This document shows positions 5,556 through 13,635 of a DNA stretch of 14,065 nucleotides, piece by piece. Each line of letters begins with the position of its first letter. Within the stretch, counting starts at the first letter, position 1. The position numbers and the translations under genes were made by a program. The notes under the pieces were generated by a model. The model had not been told where the DNA came from and ran no database searches. It saw only the letters and a program-made list of their open reading frames with translations. Source of the stretch: an uncultured Azospirillum sp. (GTDB lineage: Bacteria > Pseudomonadota > Alphaproteobacteria > RF32 > CAG-239); NCBI GenBank assembly GCA_947383875.1, contig CANDEX010000039.1, forward strand, positions 1 through 14,065, read 5' to 3'.

Positions 5556-8048
5556 ATGACTAATAATGCCAGATATAATGGAAAAGCCAGTTTTGACGAG
5601 TGGAAAAAAGAGTGGGCTCTGGAAGACCGCTACAATTTTCATACAATTGAAGAAAAATGGCAGAAAATTTGGGATGATGAAAAAGCATACAAGGTAGAAA
5701 TCGATAAGAATAAAGAAAAGTTTTATGCGTTGGTGGAATTCCCTTATCCTTCCGGAGCCGGGTTGCACGTCGGGCATCCTCGTTCCTATACGGCATTGGA
5801 TGTTATTTCTCGCAAGAAAAGAATGCAAGGCTTTAACGTTTTGTATCCGATGGGGTTTGATGCTTTTGGTCTGCCGGCAGAGAACTATGCAATTAAAACC
5901 GGTGTTCATCCGGCTGTTTCGACGGCTGCAAATATTGCCAACTTTACCAAGCAAATGAAGTCTATCGGTTTCAGTTTTGACTGGGATCGTTGTATTTCCA
6001 CCTGTGATCCGGAATATTACAAGTGGACCCAGTGGATGTTTATCAAACTGTTTGAAAAAGGATTGGCTTATAAGGATAAAATGGCCATCAACTGGTGTCC
6101 GAGCTGTAAGGTAGGTTTAGCTAACGAAGAAGTGGTTAATGGCTGTTGTGAACGTTGTGGTGCGCAAGTCGTTCGTAAAGATAAAGAGCAATGGATGGTT
6201 GCGATTACCAAATATGCCGACAGACTGATTGATGATTTAGAGGAACTTGATTTTATTGATCGGGTGAAATCTCAACAAGTGAACTGGATTGGCCGTTCGG
6301 AAGGTGCTGAATTGGATTTTGGGTTGGCTGATAAAAGCGGTGAGCCTCTGGAAGATAAGAAGATAACTGTCTTTACGACCCGTCCGGATACAACTTTCGG
6401 CGTGACCTATATGGTATTAGCTCCAGAACATGAATTTGTGCAGAAATATATGCATAAATTTGAAAATCCCGAGGAAATTAAAGCTTATGTGGAAGAAACG
6501 GCTAAAAAGTCTGATTTGCAACGTTCTATGGATAACAGCAAGACCGGTGTGGAATTGAAGGGGATTAAAGCGATTAATCCTTATACCGGGCAGACTGTTC
6601 CCGTGTTTATTTCCGATTATGTTTTAACAGGGTACGGAACCGGTGCTGTGATGGGAATGCCCGGACATGATCAACGAGATTATGATTTTGCAAAAACATT
6701 TAATCTGCCGATAATTTCTATTTTGGAAGGTGTAGATATCAGTGAGTGTGCCGGTGAAGGTGATGCTCCGCATATTAATTCAGGTTTCCTTAATGGACTA
6801 AAAAATGCAGAAGCGATGAAAGCCGCAACGGATTATGCCGTTAAAAATGGTTTTGGTAAAGCTAAGGTTAATTATAAACTGCGTGATTGGGTTTTCTCTC
6901 GCCAGCGTTATTGGGGAGAACCTATTCCAATGGTTTATTGTGAGCACTGCGGTTGGCAGCCGATTTCCGAATCTGAATTGCCGCTGACTTTGCCTCCGGT
7001 TCCTGATTATCATCCGAATGATGAGGGCGAATCGCCGTTGTCTAAGGCTGGTGATGAGTGGCTTTATACGACGTGTCCGAAATGCGGCGGCAAAGCTCGG
7101 CGCGAAACTGACACTATGCCGAACTGGGCTGGTTCTTCGTGGTACTTCCTGCGTTATTGTGATCCGCATAATGATGAGGCATTTGCTTCAAAAGAGGCTT
7201 TGGATTATTGGATGAATGTCGATTGGTATAACGGAGGTATGGAACATACAACTCTGCACTTGTTGTATTCTCGTTTTTGGCACAAGTTCCTCTATGACTT
7301 AGGGTTGGTGCCGAGTAAGGAACCGTATCAACGTCGCACATCACATGGAATGATTTTGGCTGAGAATGGTGAAAAAATGTCAAAATCTCGCGGTAATGTG
7401 ATTAATCCGGATGACATTATCGCTTCTTACGGCGCAGATACATTCCGGTTGTATGAGATGTTTATCGGGCCGTTTGATCAAGTTGCGATGTGGTCAGATG
7501 AAAGTTTGATGGGGGTTTATCGTTTTGTCAGCAAAGTTTACAGTCTGTTTTCTAAGGTTGATGCTTCAGAAAAGGCAACGGCGGATGATTTGCGTGCGAT
7601 GCATAAATGCATTCTGGAAGTGACGGAACGAATTGATCAGATGAAGTTTAATACGGCTGTGTCTTCAATGATGACCTATGTCAACTATCTGAGTGCCAAA
7701 CCGAAAATTGCAACAGAGTTGTATAGTCATTTGATTAAGCTGCTGTCTCCGTTTACGCCGCATTTGGCTGAAGAAATGTGGGCGCGTTTGGGGAATACGA
7801 CTTTGGTGGTTGCCGAGACATGGCCTCAGGGTGATGCCAAATTGGCGGAAAATCAGGTTGTAACTTATGCGGTTCAAATCTGTGGTAAGATGCGTGGGAC
7901 AATAGATATGCCGAAAGGAGCTTCTAACGAAGAAATTCAGGCTCAAGCCATGGCTTTGGAAAATGTTAAACGTCAGCTTGAGGGGAAGGAAATCGTTAAA
8001 GTGATTGTGGTTCCCAACCGTCTGATAAATATTGTTATTAAAGGGTAA
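5556..8048 (+). CDS. leuS: Leucyl-tRNA synthetase, Firmicutes-type architecture
   Basis: An 830-aa class I aminoacyl-tRNA synthetase that attaches leucine to tRNA-Leu. HIGH-type motif HVGH is at 71-74 in PYPSGAGLHVGHPRSYTALD. A zinc-type knuckle Cys181/184 and Cys198/201 follows. The CP1 editing domain has the T-rich TTRPDTTFG (274-282) and GHDQRDYDFA (Asp375). KMSKS is at 607-611, then the anticodon-binding domain and the C-terminal tRNA-contact domain (RLINIVIKG). An extra Cys quartet (462/465/507/510) and GMILAENGEKMSKSRGN, with no leucine-specific insert before KMSKS, are features of Clostridia-like enzymes; the proteobacterial form carries an insert there. About 25 residues precede the usual YNFxxIExKWQ start, with no later Met. 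The SD AGGAGAGGA lies 10 nt upstream, inside the DUF3576 gene end. Confidence 0.97.
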   Translation: MTNNARYNGKASFDEWKKEWALEDRYNFHTIEEKWQKIWDDEKAYKVEIDKNKEKFYALVEFPYPSGAGLHVGHPRSYTALDVISRKKRMQGFNVLYPMGFDAFGLPAENYAIKTGVHPAVSTAANIANFTKQMKSIGFSFDWDRCISTCDPEYYKWTQWMFIKLFEKGLAYKDKMAINWCPSCKVGLANEEVVNGCCERCGAQVVRKDKEQWMVAITKYADRLIDDLEELDFIDRVKSQQVNWIGRSEGAELDFGLADKSGEPLEDKKITVFTTRPDTTFGVTYMVLAPEHEFVQKYMHKFENPEEIKAYVEETAKKSDLQRSMDNSKTGVELKGIKAINPYTGQTVPVFISDYVLTGYGTGAVMGMPGHDQRDYDFAKTFNLPIISILEGVDISECAGEGDAPHINSGFLNGLKNAEAMKAATDYAVKNGFGKAKVNYKLRDWVFSRQRYWGEPIPMVYCEHCGWQPISESELPLTLPPVPDYHPNDEGESPLSKAGDEWLYTTCPKCGGKARRETDTMPNWAGSSWYFLRYCDPHNDEAFASKEALDYWMNVDWYNGGMEHTTLHLLYSRFWHKFLYDLGLVPSKEPYQRRTSHGMILAENGEKMSKSRGNVINPDDIIASYGADTFRLYEMFIGPFDQVAMWSDESLMGVYRFVSKVYSLFSKVDASEKATADDLRAMHKCILEVTERIDQMKFNTAVSSMMTYVNYLSAKPKIATELYSHLIKLLSPFTPHLAEEMWARLGNTTLVVAETWPQGDAKLAENQVVTYAVQICGKMRGTIDMPKGASNEEIQAQAMALENVKRQLEGKEIVKVIVVPNRLINIVIKG

Positions 8049-8099
8049 TTAGGGCGATTTTGCATCACTCTTTATGTAAGGCTCAAACAAGGAAGATAA

Positions 8100-8651
8100 A
8101 TGAAAAAGAAACTTATTGCGTTATTGATGATTATGTTTCTCGCAGCTTGCGGGTTTGAGCCTTTATATGTTCAGAAAAAACATGACAGCTTATGGTTTTT
8201 CGGAGGGGAGTTTGATCGTTCCATCAGTTCGGAAATGGCTCAGATTAAAATAGTTGCCAGCGGCGAAAGGTTTGGGCAGCTTATTCGTAATGATTTGTTG
8301 GATATGCTGACACCGCTGGGGCAGCCCAAACGTCCAAAGTATCGGCTGATGATTGATCCGCAGCGTGAGGCTGTCTATGATCAGGCTTTGCGAGATGACA
8401 TTACGGCAACGCGAAAAAGAGTTGAATATTCGGTTGCTTATACAATGTTTGAGGATGGTCAGGAAATCATTAAGGGAAATTCCGTTGCTTACGGTAGTTA
8501 TGATATTTTGGCGAATCCCTATTCCATGACAATTGCTCAAAAGAAGGTGATGAAAGATTCTGCGCAGATTATTGCTAATGATATCAGTTTACGAATCGGG
8601 GCTTACTTCCATTCTCGGATAACGAAAAAAGGGTCTACCAGTGATTTATAA
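8100..8651 (+). CDS. lptE: LPS-assembly lipoprotein LptE
   Basis: A 183-aa lipoprotein, the partner of LptD in the outer-membrane translocon that inserts lipopolysaccharide into the outer leaflet. The signal MKKKLIALLMIMFLAAC ends in lipobox LAAC, and the mature start CGFEPLYVQ is the hallmark of alphaproteobacterial LptE. The rest matches the family pattern: FGQLIRNDLLDML, YRLMID (a beta strand), ITATRKRVEYSVAYTMFEDGQEI and a C-terminal helix AQIIANDISLRI. An AAGGAAG ribosome site precedes the ATG by a normal distance. A 51-bp gap separates it from leuS, and its last codons overlap the holA GTG start by 11 bp. The leuS-lptE-holA order is common in alphaproteobacteria. Confidence 0.92.
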   Translation: MKKKLIALLMIMFLAACGFEPLYVQKKHDSLWFFGGEFDRSISSEMAQIKIVASGERFGQLIRNDLLDMLTPLGQPKRPKYRLMIDPQREAVYDQALRDDITATRKRVEYSVAYTMFEDGQEIIKGNSVAYGSYDILANPYSMTIAQKKVMKDSAQIIANDISLRIGAYFHSRITKKGSTSDL

Positions 8652-9678
8652 GCAGGTACAGATTGATAAGTATCTCAAACGGCCTGATGATGCTTTGCGG
8701 GCAGTGTTAGTTTATGGCTCTAACGAAGGGTTGATGTCCGAATATGTCAAAAGTTTTACCAAAGCGATTTGTCCGGATGTTAATGATCCGTTTCGAGTTG
8801 CTTATTTGAATGGTGCCGATGTCAACGGTGATCCCGGAATTTTGTTTGGTGAATATGGCAGTCAGTCTTTAATGGGTGGTCGCCGGGTTATTGTTGTGAA
8901 AGATGCTGATAACAATTTGACCAAACATCTGAAATCTTTGTTTGAGACAGCAAAATCCGATGCTTTGCTGATTATTTCTTCAGGGAGTTTGAATAAAAAA
9001 TCATCATTGGTTAAGTTGGGTGAAGACAGTGACTATATGGCTGTTATTCCCTGCTATGAAGATCGGGATGAAGATATATACGGTGCAGCACGAACAAAGT
9101 TTGTTGAGGCGGGATATACGATTGGTAATGAGGCTTTGCAGCTTCTTTGCGCCCGTTTATCCAATGACCGCAAAAGCTCTATGGGTGAAATTGATAAACT
9201 GATGACTTATATGGGAGATCGGAAGAATATCACCAGTGAAGATGTGGTGGCTATTATCAGTGATAATTCAGCCTCAACGGCAGATGATGTCTGTTATTTT
9301 GTGGCCGGAGGACAGACGGAAAAAGCTTTGGCGGCATTTAATAAATTGTTAAATGAAGGTGCTGAACCGATTTCTATTATCCGCAATGTGACTTATCATT
9401 TTAGCAAAATTCTTTCTTGTATGGGGATGACAGAGCAAGGTGAAACGATTGACAAAGCTTTGATGCGGATGTCGCCGCCAATTATTTTTTTCAGGAAATC
9501 TAGTTTTAAATCGCAGGTTTCCATTTGGCCGAAAGAGCGTTTATTCAGTGTTTTGGAATTGTTGTATAAGTGTGAACGAGATTGCAAAACAACGAATATG
9601 CCGGCTGTTGAATTGGTTAGTTTTACCTTAATGCAAATTGCTTCAGCAGCGGCTAAGCTCAGTCGGCGAGGATATTAA
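8641..9678 (+). CDS. holA: DNA polymerase III subunit delta
   Basis: A 345-aa delta subunit of the clamp loader, which opens the beta sliding clamp during replication. The length is very close to the E. coli protein (343 aa). Family landmarks are the N-terminal AVLVYGSNEGLMSEYV (an AAA-like strand and turn without a Walker lysine), a middle strand FETAKSDALLIISSGSLNKKSSLVKL, the SMGEIDKLMTY helix followed by DNSASTADDVCYFV, and the C-terminal collar region (MPAVELVSFTLMQIA). Start: GTG at 8641, with AAAGGG 7 nt upstream inside lptE, giving an 11-bp overlap and probable translational coupling. The stop codon is part of the downstream terminator. Last gene of the plus-strand run. Confidence 0.93.
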   Translation: MIYKQVQIDKYLKRPDDALRAVLVYGSNEGLMSEYVKSFTKAICPDVNDPFRVAYLNGADVNGDPGILFGEYGSQSLMGGRRVIVVKDADNNLTKHLKSLFETAKSDALLIISSGSLNKKSSLVKLGEDSDYMAVIPCYEDRDEDIYGAARTKFVEAGYTIGNEALQLLCARLSNDRKSSMGEIDKLMTYMGDRKNITSEDVVAIISDNSASTADDVCYFVAGGQTEKALAAFNKLLNEGAEPISIIRNVTYHFSKILSCMGMTEQGETIDKALMRMSPPIIFFRKSSFKSQVSIWPKERLFSVLELLYKCERDCKTTNMPAVELVSFTLMQIASAAAKLSRRGY

Positions 9679-9708
9679 AAAAGGCATCGATATTTCGATG
9701 CCTTTTCT
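9677..9708. terminator. Bidirectional intrinsic terminator between holA and the DUF378 gene
   Basis: GGCATCGA (9683-9690) pairs perfectly with TCGATGCC (9695-9702) around a TATT loop, extended by AAAA/TTTT pairs. The A-run (9677-9682) before and T-run after the stem give U-tracts in both directions. It serves holA (plus, whose TAA supplies the first A residues) and the convergent DUF378 gene (minus). Confidence 0.85.
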
Positions 9709-9716
9709 ATTGTTTA

Positions 9717-9932
9717 TTAGATACGAGTTTTGACAACTTCGTGAACTTCGCAAGAATGGTCGAAAATCAAGTATAAAGAAGACAGACCGACCAAAACGTA
9801 GCACATACGGGTCAAAAGGGTCATCGGACCAAACATCATAGACAAGAAGTCAACGCCTAACAGGCCGATTAAACCCCAGTTCAGACCACCGATAATGGTC
9901 AAAACGAAAGAAATTTTCTTAATTAATTCCAT
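9717..9932 (-). CDS. DUF378 family small membrane protein
   Basis: A 71-aa inner-membrane protein. Two membrane segments are visible: about 6-27 (ISFVLTIIGGLNWGLIGLLGVD) and about 42-58 (RMCYVLVGLSSLYLIFD), with a short cytosolic-looking tail. The GxxNWGLIGLxGxD signature and the second-helix VGLxxLYLI pattern are those of DUF378 (YuzA-like) proteins, widespread in bacteria and of unknown function. A clear AGGAGAG lies upstream of the ATG. It is a single-gene unit, divergent from the methyltransferase (gap of a few tens of bp) and convergent with holA, with its own candidate promoter at 9971-10000. Confidence 0.88.
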   Translation of the reverse strand: MELIKKISFVLTIIGGLNWGLIGLLGVDFLSMMFGPMTLLTRMCYVLVGLSSLYLIFDHSCEVHEVVKTRI

Positions 9933-9970
9933 GACACTCTCCTAAAAAAGGTTTTATCTTTTGTACGAGT

Positions 9971-10000
9971 ATGATATAGCTATGGCAGAAAAGCTTTCAA
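9971..10000 (-). promoter_or_regulatory. Candidate promoter for the DUF378 gene
   Basis: On the minus strand: TTGAAA (9995-10000), then TATATC (9973-9978, 16-bp spacer) or TATCAT (9971-9976, 18-bp spacer). The leader would run to the AGGAGAG before the ATG at 9932. The site overlaps the possible 5' end of the methyltransferase gene, and TATGAT (9970-9975) could be a plus-strand -10 box at the same place. Confidence 0.4.
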
Positions 10001-10713
10001 CGGGAATAGACTTAATGTATAGTGAAAAGTTTCAGAAATTTATAGAAATGTGGCAGAAAGATTTTGCCATTGAGCGGACAATTGATGAAAAAGTATGCGT
10101 TGACCGCGATGGAAATGCTTTACCGTGGTATACTTATCCGGCAATAGAATATTTGTCGCAGTTTGACTATACCCAAAAGAAAGTGTTTGAATTCGGTTGC
10201 GGAAATTCATCTTTATTTTGGGCGGAGCGTGCTGCTTCAGTCACCAGTATTGAAGATAATCCCAAGTGGTTTGAAAAGTGGCAACAAGAGTTTCATCATT
10301 CCCGCTTGGATGTTCGTTGGCGGGATGAGGGTGAGATTTATGAGAAAGCGATTTTTGAAGACGGTTTGACATATGATGTGATTGTGGTGGATGGCAAACG
10401 TCGTGCGGAATGTGCCGCGACTGCGGTGGAAGCCTTGGCTCCCGGAGGGATTGTTATTTTAGATGACAGCGACCGGATTAACACCAGCAAGGAATATGTA
10501 AAAGCTGTAGGATGTTTACGAGAAGCTGGGCTGATTCAGGTTGATTTTTACGGTTTTTGTCCGATGAATTGTTATACCAAAACAACATCGTTATTTTTAT
10601 CTCGTGATTTTGATTTCAAATCAGCTTACCCTGTTCAGCCGATTAACGGTATTGGTAACTTGTGGTCTATGCAGCGCAAAGCGCGTAAAGAATTTTATAA
10701 AAATAATGGTTAG
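9982..10713 (+). CDS. Class I SAM-dependent methyltransferase, substrate unknown
   Basis: About 243 aa. The Rossmann methyltransferase core is clear: motif I VFEFGCGNSSLFW (from about residue 68), the acidic end of strand 2 SIEDN (Glu91), VIVVDG at about 133-138, and strand 5 PGGIVILDDSDR. The preceding DGNALPWYTYPAIEYLSQ block belongs to a family of small-molecule or glycan-type methyltransferases with no assigned substrate that I know of. No signal peptide, so cytoplasmic. Start is uncertain: TTG at 9961 has AAAGG 9 nt upstream, ATG at 9982 has no good ribosome site, and ATG at 10015 has GGGA about 9 nt upstream. I chose the first ATG. Its stop overlaps the end of the convergent cca gene by 4 bp, with no terminator between them. 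Confidence 0.82.
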   Translation: MAEKLSTGIDLMYSEKFQKFIEMWQKDFAIERTIDEKVCVDRDGNALPWYTYPAIEYLSQFDYTQKKVFEFGCGNSSLFWAERAASVTSIEDNPKWFEKWQQEFHHSRLDVRWRDEGEIYEKAIFEDGLTYDVIVVDGKRRAECAATAVEALAPGGIVILDDSDRINTSKEYVKAVGCLREAGLIQVDFYGFCPMNCYTKTTSLFLSRDFDFKSAYPVQPINGIGNLWSMQRKARKEFYKNNG

Positions 10714-11951
10714 GCTGATTTCAGCATAATCAACTCCGGCAGTCGGGAAAGAAGTTCTTCATGTGAGAGCGTGAAATCGCTGTCAATCCATATTTGTTCC
10801 AATTCATTTAAGACATCGCCTATTTTACGGTTGTCTTTAATGCCGGCAGCAATAACGTCTCGTCCTTTTATGTTGAAAGGCGGAAGAGAAATGGCGGCAA
10901 TATGAGTCAGTCGTTGTTTTAAATCAGGCAGAACCCGGCGGTTTAATGCGCTTAGCAAGATGAGTTTGTCTCGGCAGAATTCATTGCCATGAAGATAAAC
11001 CAGACGTCGCAGAGCCTTTTCTTCCAGAAGTTCTTCAAAGAAAGGATGATGTTTGGCCCAGCCGACAAAATCATCTTTTTGTTTATTGCTCATCCGTAGG
11101 CGGGTTGCCAGGTTTTCAGCCAATGCCGGATTGGGGTTATAAAGAATGAACAGTCGGCGTAACGGAGCGTTGGGCAATTCTTTAACATCAATGGTATTGA
11201 CCAGAAAATCCAGTTCTTCCAGGTAGTGGGTATCTGGAAAAACATAGCTTAAAATTTCGTTGTCATACATGATTTGTAAGGTTTCGACCACTTTGGGGGT
11301 CAGAAGTAACTTAAATAATTCGTCACGAATACGCTCCATGGACAGTTGTTTCAAACCGTCACGGTTTTCCTTGCAGGCTTCTAATGCTTTGCGATCAATC
11401 GGTGCTTTGCCGAAAATTGAATAAAAGCGGAAAAAGCGTAAAATACGCAAATAATCTTCCTTAATCCGCTGATTGGCACTGCCGATAAAGCGGACAATAC
11501 CTTTTTCTAAGTCGTCTACGCCATTGTAATAATCAAATACGTTGCCTTTTTCATCGGCATAAACGGCGTTAATGGTTAAGTCTCGGCGAGAAGCATCTTC
11601 GTTCCAATCAGAGGTAAACACAACTTCAGCATGGCGACCATCTGTTTTGATGTCTTTACGCAGGGAGGTTATTTCAAGCACCTGATTGTCAATCAGTACG
11701 CCGACAGTGCCGAATTTTATACCGATGGGAATAGTTCTCAGCCCGTTTTCTTCACAGGCTTCAACCAGTTCATCAGGGGATAAGTCTGTTGCAAGGTCAA
11801 GGTCAAATCCTTTGATTCCGGCGATGGCATCACGCACCGCGCCGCCGACAAAGCGCAGGACACCGCCGTGATTTTCAACGATGCGGAATAGATTCAGTAT
11901 GTTGGGGTTACTGATTAAGTTGTCGATATTCAGGTATTTGTCTTTGAACAT
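10710..11951 (-). CDS. cca: CCA-adding tRNA nucleotidyltransferase / poly(A) polymerase family
   Basis: A 413-aa class II nucleotidyltransferase. By family it adds or repairs the 3' CCA of tRNA; the related poly(A) polymerase activity cannot be excluded from sequence. The catalytic head is intact: FVGGAVRD (34-41) with the two metal-binding Asp in FDLDLATD (Asp50, Asp52), a conserved ITSLRKD strand, and RRDLTINAVYAD (from 122). The neck motif EDYLRILRFFRF and ERIRDELFKLL follow. The C-terminal body is alphaproteobacterial in style. The ATG at 11951 is chosen over an in-frame TTG at 11960, because GGGA would lie only 3 nt from the TTG but 11 nt from the ATG. Convergent overlap of 4 bp with the methyltransferase; divergent from the IalB gene. 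Confidence 0.9.
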   Translation of the reverse strand: MFKDKYLNIDNLISNPNILNLFRIVENHGGVLRFVGGAVRDAIAGIKGFDLDLATDLSPDELVEACEENGLRTIPIGIKFGTVGVLIDNQVLEITSLRKDIKTDGRHAEVVFTSDWNEDASRRDLTINAVYADEKGNVFDYYNGVDDLEKGIVRFIGSANQRIKEDYLRILRFFRFYSIFGKAPIDRKALEACKENRDGLKQLSMERIRDELFKLLLTPKVVETLQIMYDNEILSYVFPDTHYLEELDFLVNTIDVKELPNAPLRRLFILYNPNPALAENLATRLRMSNKQKDDFVGWAKHHPFFEELLEEKALRRLVYLHGNEFCRDKLILLSALNRRVLPDLKQRLTHIAAISLPPFNIKGRDVIAAGIKDNRKIGDVLNELEQIWIDSDFTLSHEELLSRLPELIMLKSA

Positions 11952-12056
11952 TTTGTGCAATATCCCATATTTTAATTTATGGCCTATTGTTAACAGTTTT
12001 TATAACTTTTTCCAGTATATTATAGCAAATTTTGATAACTTTGTGAGTAGATAGGT
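11952..12056. promoter_or_regulatory. Divergent AT-rich promoter region between cca and the IalB gene
   Basis: A 105-bp gap. For cca (minus strand): TTGCTA (12023-12028), 18-bp spacer, TATAAA (11999-12004). An exact TATAAT also reads on the minus strand at 12019-12024 but lacks a good -35. For the IalB gene (plus strand): TATATT/TATTAT at 12016-12023 is a plausible -10 with only weak -35 matches. The leader carries AGGT just before the ATG. Assignments of individual boxes are tentative. Confidence 0.35.
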
Positions 12057-12569
12057 ATGAAAAAGTTTTTAACGGCAATTTTGTTGTGTGGTTTAACGGT
12101 TTCCGGGGCGGCTCAGGCAGCTGCGCCGCAGTTAATCGGTGAATATGATGATTGGGCTGCCTATTCAGTTAAGGATGGAAAAGGAACGATTTGCTATATG
12201 GCTTCCACACCGAAAAAAGATGAAGGTAAATATACTAAGCGCGGTGATATTTATGTGATTATTACTCATCGTCCGGCTGAAAAAAGTTTCGATGTGGTTA
12301 ATTTTGTGGCCGGTTATACCTATAAAAGCGGTGCGCCGGTGGTGGTTAAAATAGGCAAAGATAGTTTCTCCCGCTTGTTTACCGATGGCGACAAAGCCTG
12401 GGCGATTGATGATAAAGCCGACAAAGAGCTGGTGGCTGCAATGAAGCGTGGTCAGCGGATGATTGTAGACGGTGTTTCATCTAAGGGCACGAAAACCAAA
12501 GATACTTATTCCCTGAAAGGCTTCAGCGGTGCTTACAAAGCTATCAGTTCTAAGTGCAAGAAGAAATAA
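12057..12569 (+). CDS. Invasion-associated locus B (IalB) family periplasmic protein
   Basis: A 170-aa secreted protein. Residues 1-21 are a Sec signal peptide with an AQA-like cleavage site (MKKFLTAILL...GAAQA). The mature region follows the IalB pattern: GEYDDWAAYS, then a Cys-Tyr motif (TICYMAS, Cys46), a central KRGDIYVIITHRPAEKSFDVVNFVAGYTYK strand pair, SFSRLFTDGDKAWA, ELVAAMKRGQRMIVDGVSSKGT and DTYSLKGFSGAYKAI. Cys46 and Cys167 are the only Cys in the mature chain and could form a disulfide. The family is named for a Bartonella gene but occurs in many non-pathogenic alphaproteobacteria, so it does not imply virulence. Its TAA is followed after one base by the rlmN ATG, so the two are translationally coupled. 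Confidence 0.87.
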   Translation: MKKFLTAILLCGLTVSGAAQAAAPQLIGEYDDWAAYSVKDGKGTICYMASTPKKDEGKYTKRGDIYVIITHRPAEKSFDVVNFVAGYTYKSGAPVVVKIGKDSFSRLFTDGDKAWAIDDKADKELVAAMKRGQRMIVDGVSSKGTKTKDTYSLKGFSGAYKAISSKCKKK

Positions 12570-12570
12570 A

Positions 12571-13635
12571 ATGGCAGATAAAATTGAACTGATAGGGTTA
12601 AACAAAGAGGATTTGACAAGTTTAATGGCAGAAATCGGTGAGAAGCCATTTCGCGCCAAGCAATTGTATCAATGGTTATATGTGCAAGGGGCAACTTCTT
12701 TTGAGCAAATGACCAATTTGTCAAAAGACTTGCGAGCCACGTTGGCGGATAAATTTACCATAACCCGTCCTAAAATTGTGGCAGAGCAGCTTTCTAAAGA
12801 TAAAACGCATAAGTGGTTGTTGGAATTTGCCGATGGCCAGCGCATTGAAACGGTATATATTCCAGAAGCGGATAGAGGTTCGGTTTGCATTTCTACTCAA
12901 GTCGGCTGTGCTGTGGGATGTACTTTTTGTCATACCGGTTCTCAGAAAATTACCCGTAATTTAACGGCCGGTGAAATCGTCAGTCAGTTTATGGTTGTGC
13001 GCGATGTCTATCATGAATGGCCAAGCACAACAGGTGATAACCGTATGGTGTCTAACATCGTGGTTATGGGGATGGGAGAGCCTTTGCATAACGTTGATAA
13101 TGTCATTAAAGCTTTGCAGTTATTGACGGATGGTGATGGTATTGTTATTTCCAAACGTAAAGTGACGTTATCTACTTCCGGCATTGTCCCGCATATGTTG
13201 CGGATTGCGAATGAAACCGGTGTTAAATTGGCTGTTTCTTTGCACGCGCCGAATAATGAAAAACGTTCGCAAATTATGCCAATTAATAAGCGTTATCAAA
13301 TTGAAGAAATTTTACAAGCTTGTCAGGAATATCAGAAAGTTGTTACCAGTCGTTTTATCACTTTTGAATATTTGATGCTTGACGGTATAAACGATGGTCT
13401 TGATGATGCTCACCAATTAATTGAGCTGATGAAAAAATATAAAATAGGTGCTAAGTTTAATCTTATTCCGTTTAACCCATGGCCGGGATGCCCCTACCAA
13501 CCCTCCTCCAACAACCGAGTTCATGCTTTTTCCCGTGAGTTGGAAAAAGCTGGTTTTGCTGCTCCGATACGCATTGCCAGAGGGCAGGATATTCTTGCCG
13601 CATGTGGTCAACTCAAAAGTAAAAAACTCGTCTAG
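12571..13635 (+). CDS. rlmN: Dual-specificity RNA methyltransferase RlmN
   Basis: A 354-aa radical-SAM enzyme that methylates C2 of adenine 2503 in 23S rRNA and A37 in some tRNAs, in the cytoplasm. It has the radical-SAM cluster motif CAVGCTFC (Cys113, 117, 120), the family block VVMGMGEPLHNVDNV, STSGIVPHM, LAVSLHAPNNEKRSQIMPINKRY, the FEYLMLDGIND segment, and the C-terminal DILAACGQL with the methyl-carrying Cys345. Start: ATG at 12571, not the in-frame TTG at 12529 inside the IalB gene, because homologues begin near this point and coupling explains the poor ribosome site. The C-terminus after CGQL is short (KSKKLV), and these codons form one arm of the downstream long palindrome. Confidence 0.95.
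   Translation: MADKIELIGLNKEDLTSLMAEIGEKPFRAKQLYQWLYVQGATSFEQMTNLSKDLRATLADKFTITRPKIVAEQLSKDKTHKWLLEFADGQRIETVYIPEADRGSVCISTQVGCAVGCTFCHTGSQKITRNLTAGEIVSQFMVVRDVYHEWPSTTGDNRMVSNIVVMGMGEPLHNVDNVIKALQLLTDGDGIVISKRKVTLSTSGIVPHMLRIANETGVKLAVSLHAPNNEKRSQIMPINKRYQIEEILQACQEYQKVVTSRFITFEYLMLDGINDGLDDAHQLIELMKKYKIGAKFNLIPFNPWPGCPYQPSSNNRVHAFSRELEKAGFAAPIRIARGQDILAACGQLKSKKLV

Noticed and set aside
6798..7169. 123-aa minus-strand reading frame inside leuS
   Set aside because: Arg/Thr/Phe-rich shadow of the real gene in the opposite strand, with no recognisable domain. The same applies to other antisense frames under leuS, lptE and rlmN.
11952..11960. TTG start for cca
   Set aside because: The GGGA ribosome site would be only 3 nt away; the ATG at 11951 is better placed.
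12057..12569. IalB as a virulence factor
   Set aside because: The family name comes from Bartonella, but members are common in free-living alphaproteobacteria; nothing else here suggests a pathogenicity locus.
12529..12570. Upstream TTG start for rlmN
   Set aside because: It lies inside the IalB coding end, lacks a ribosome site and adds residues absent from the family; ATG at 12571 fits better.
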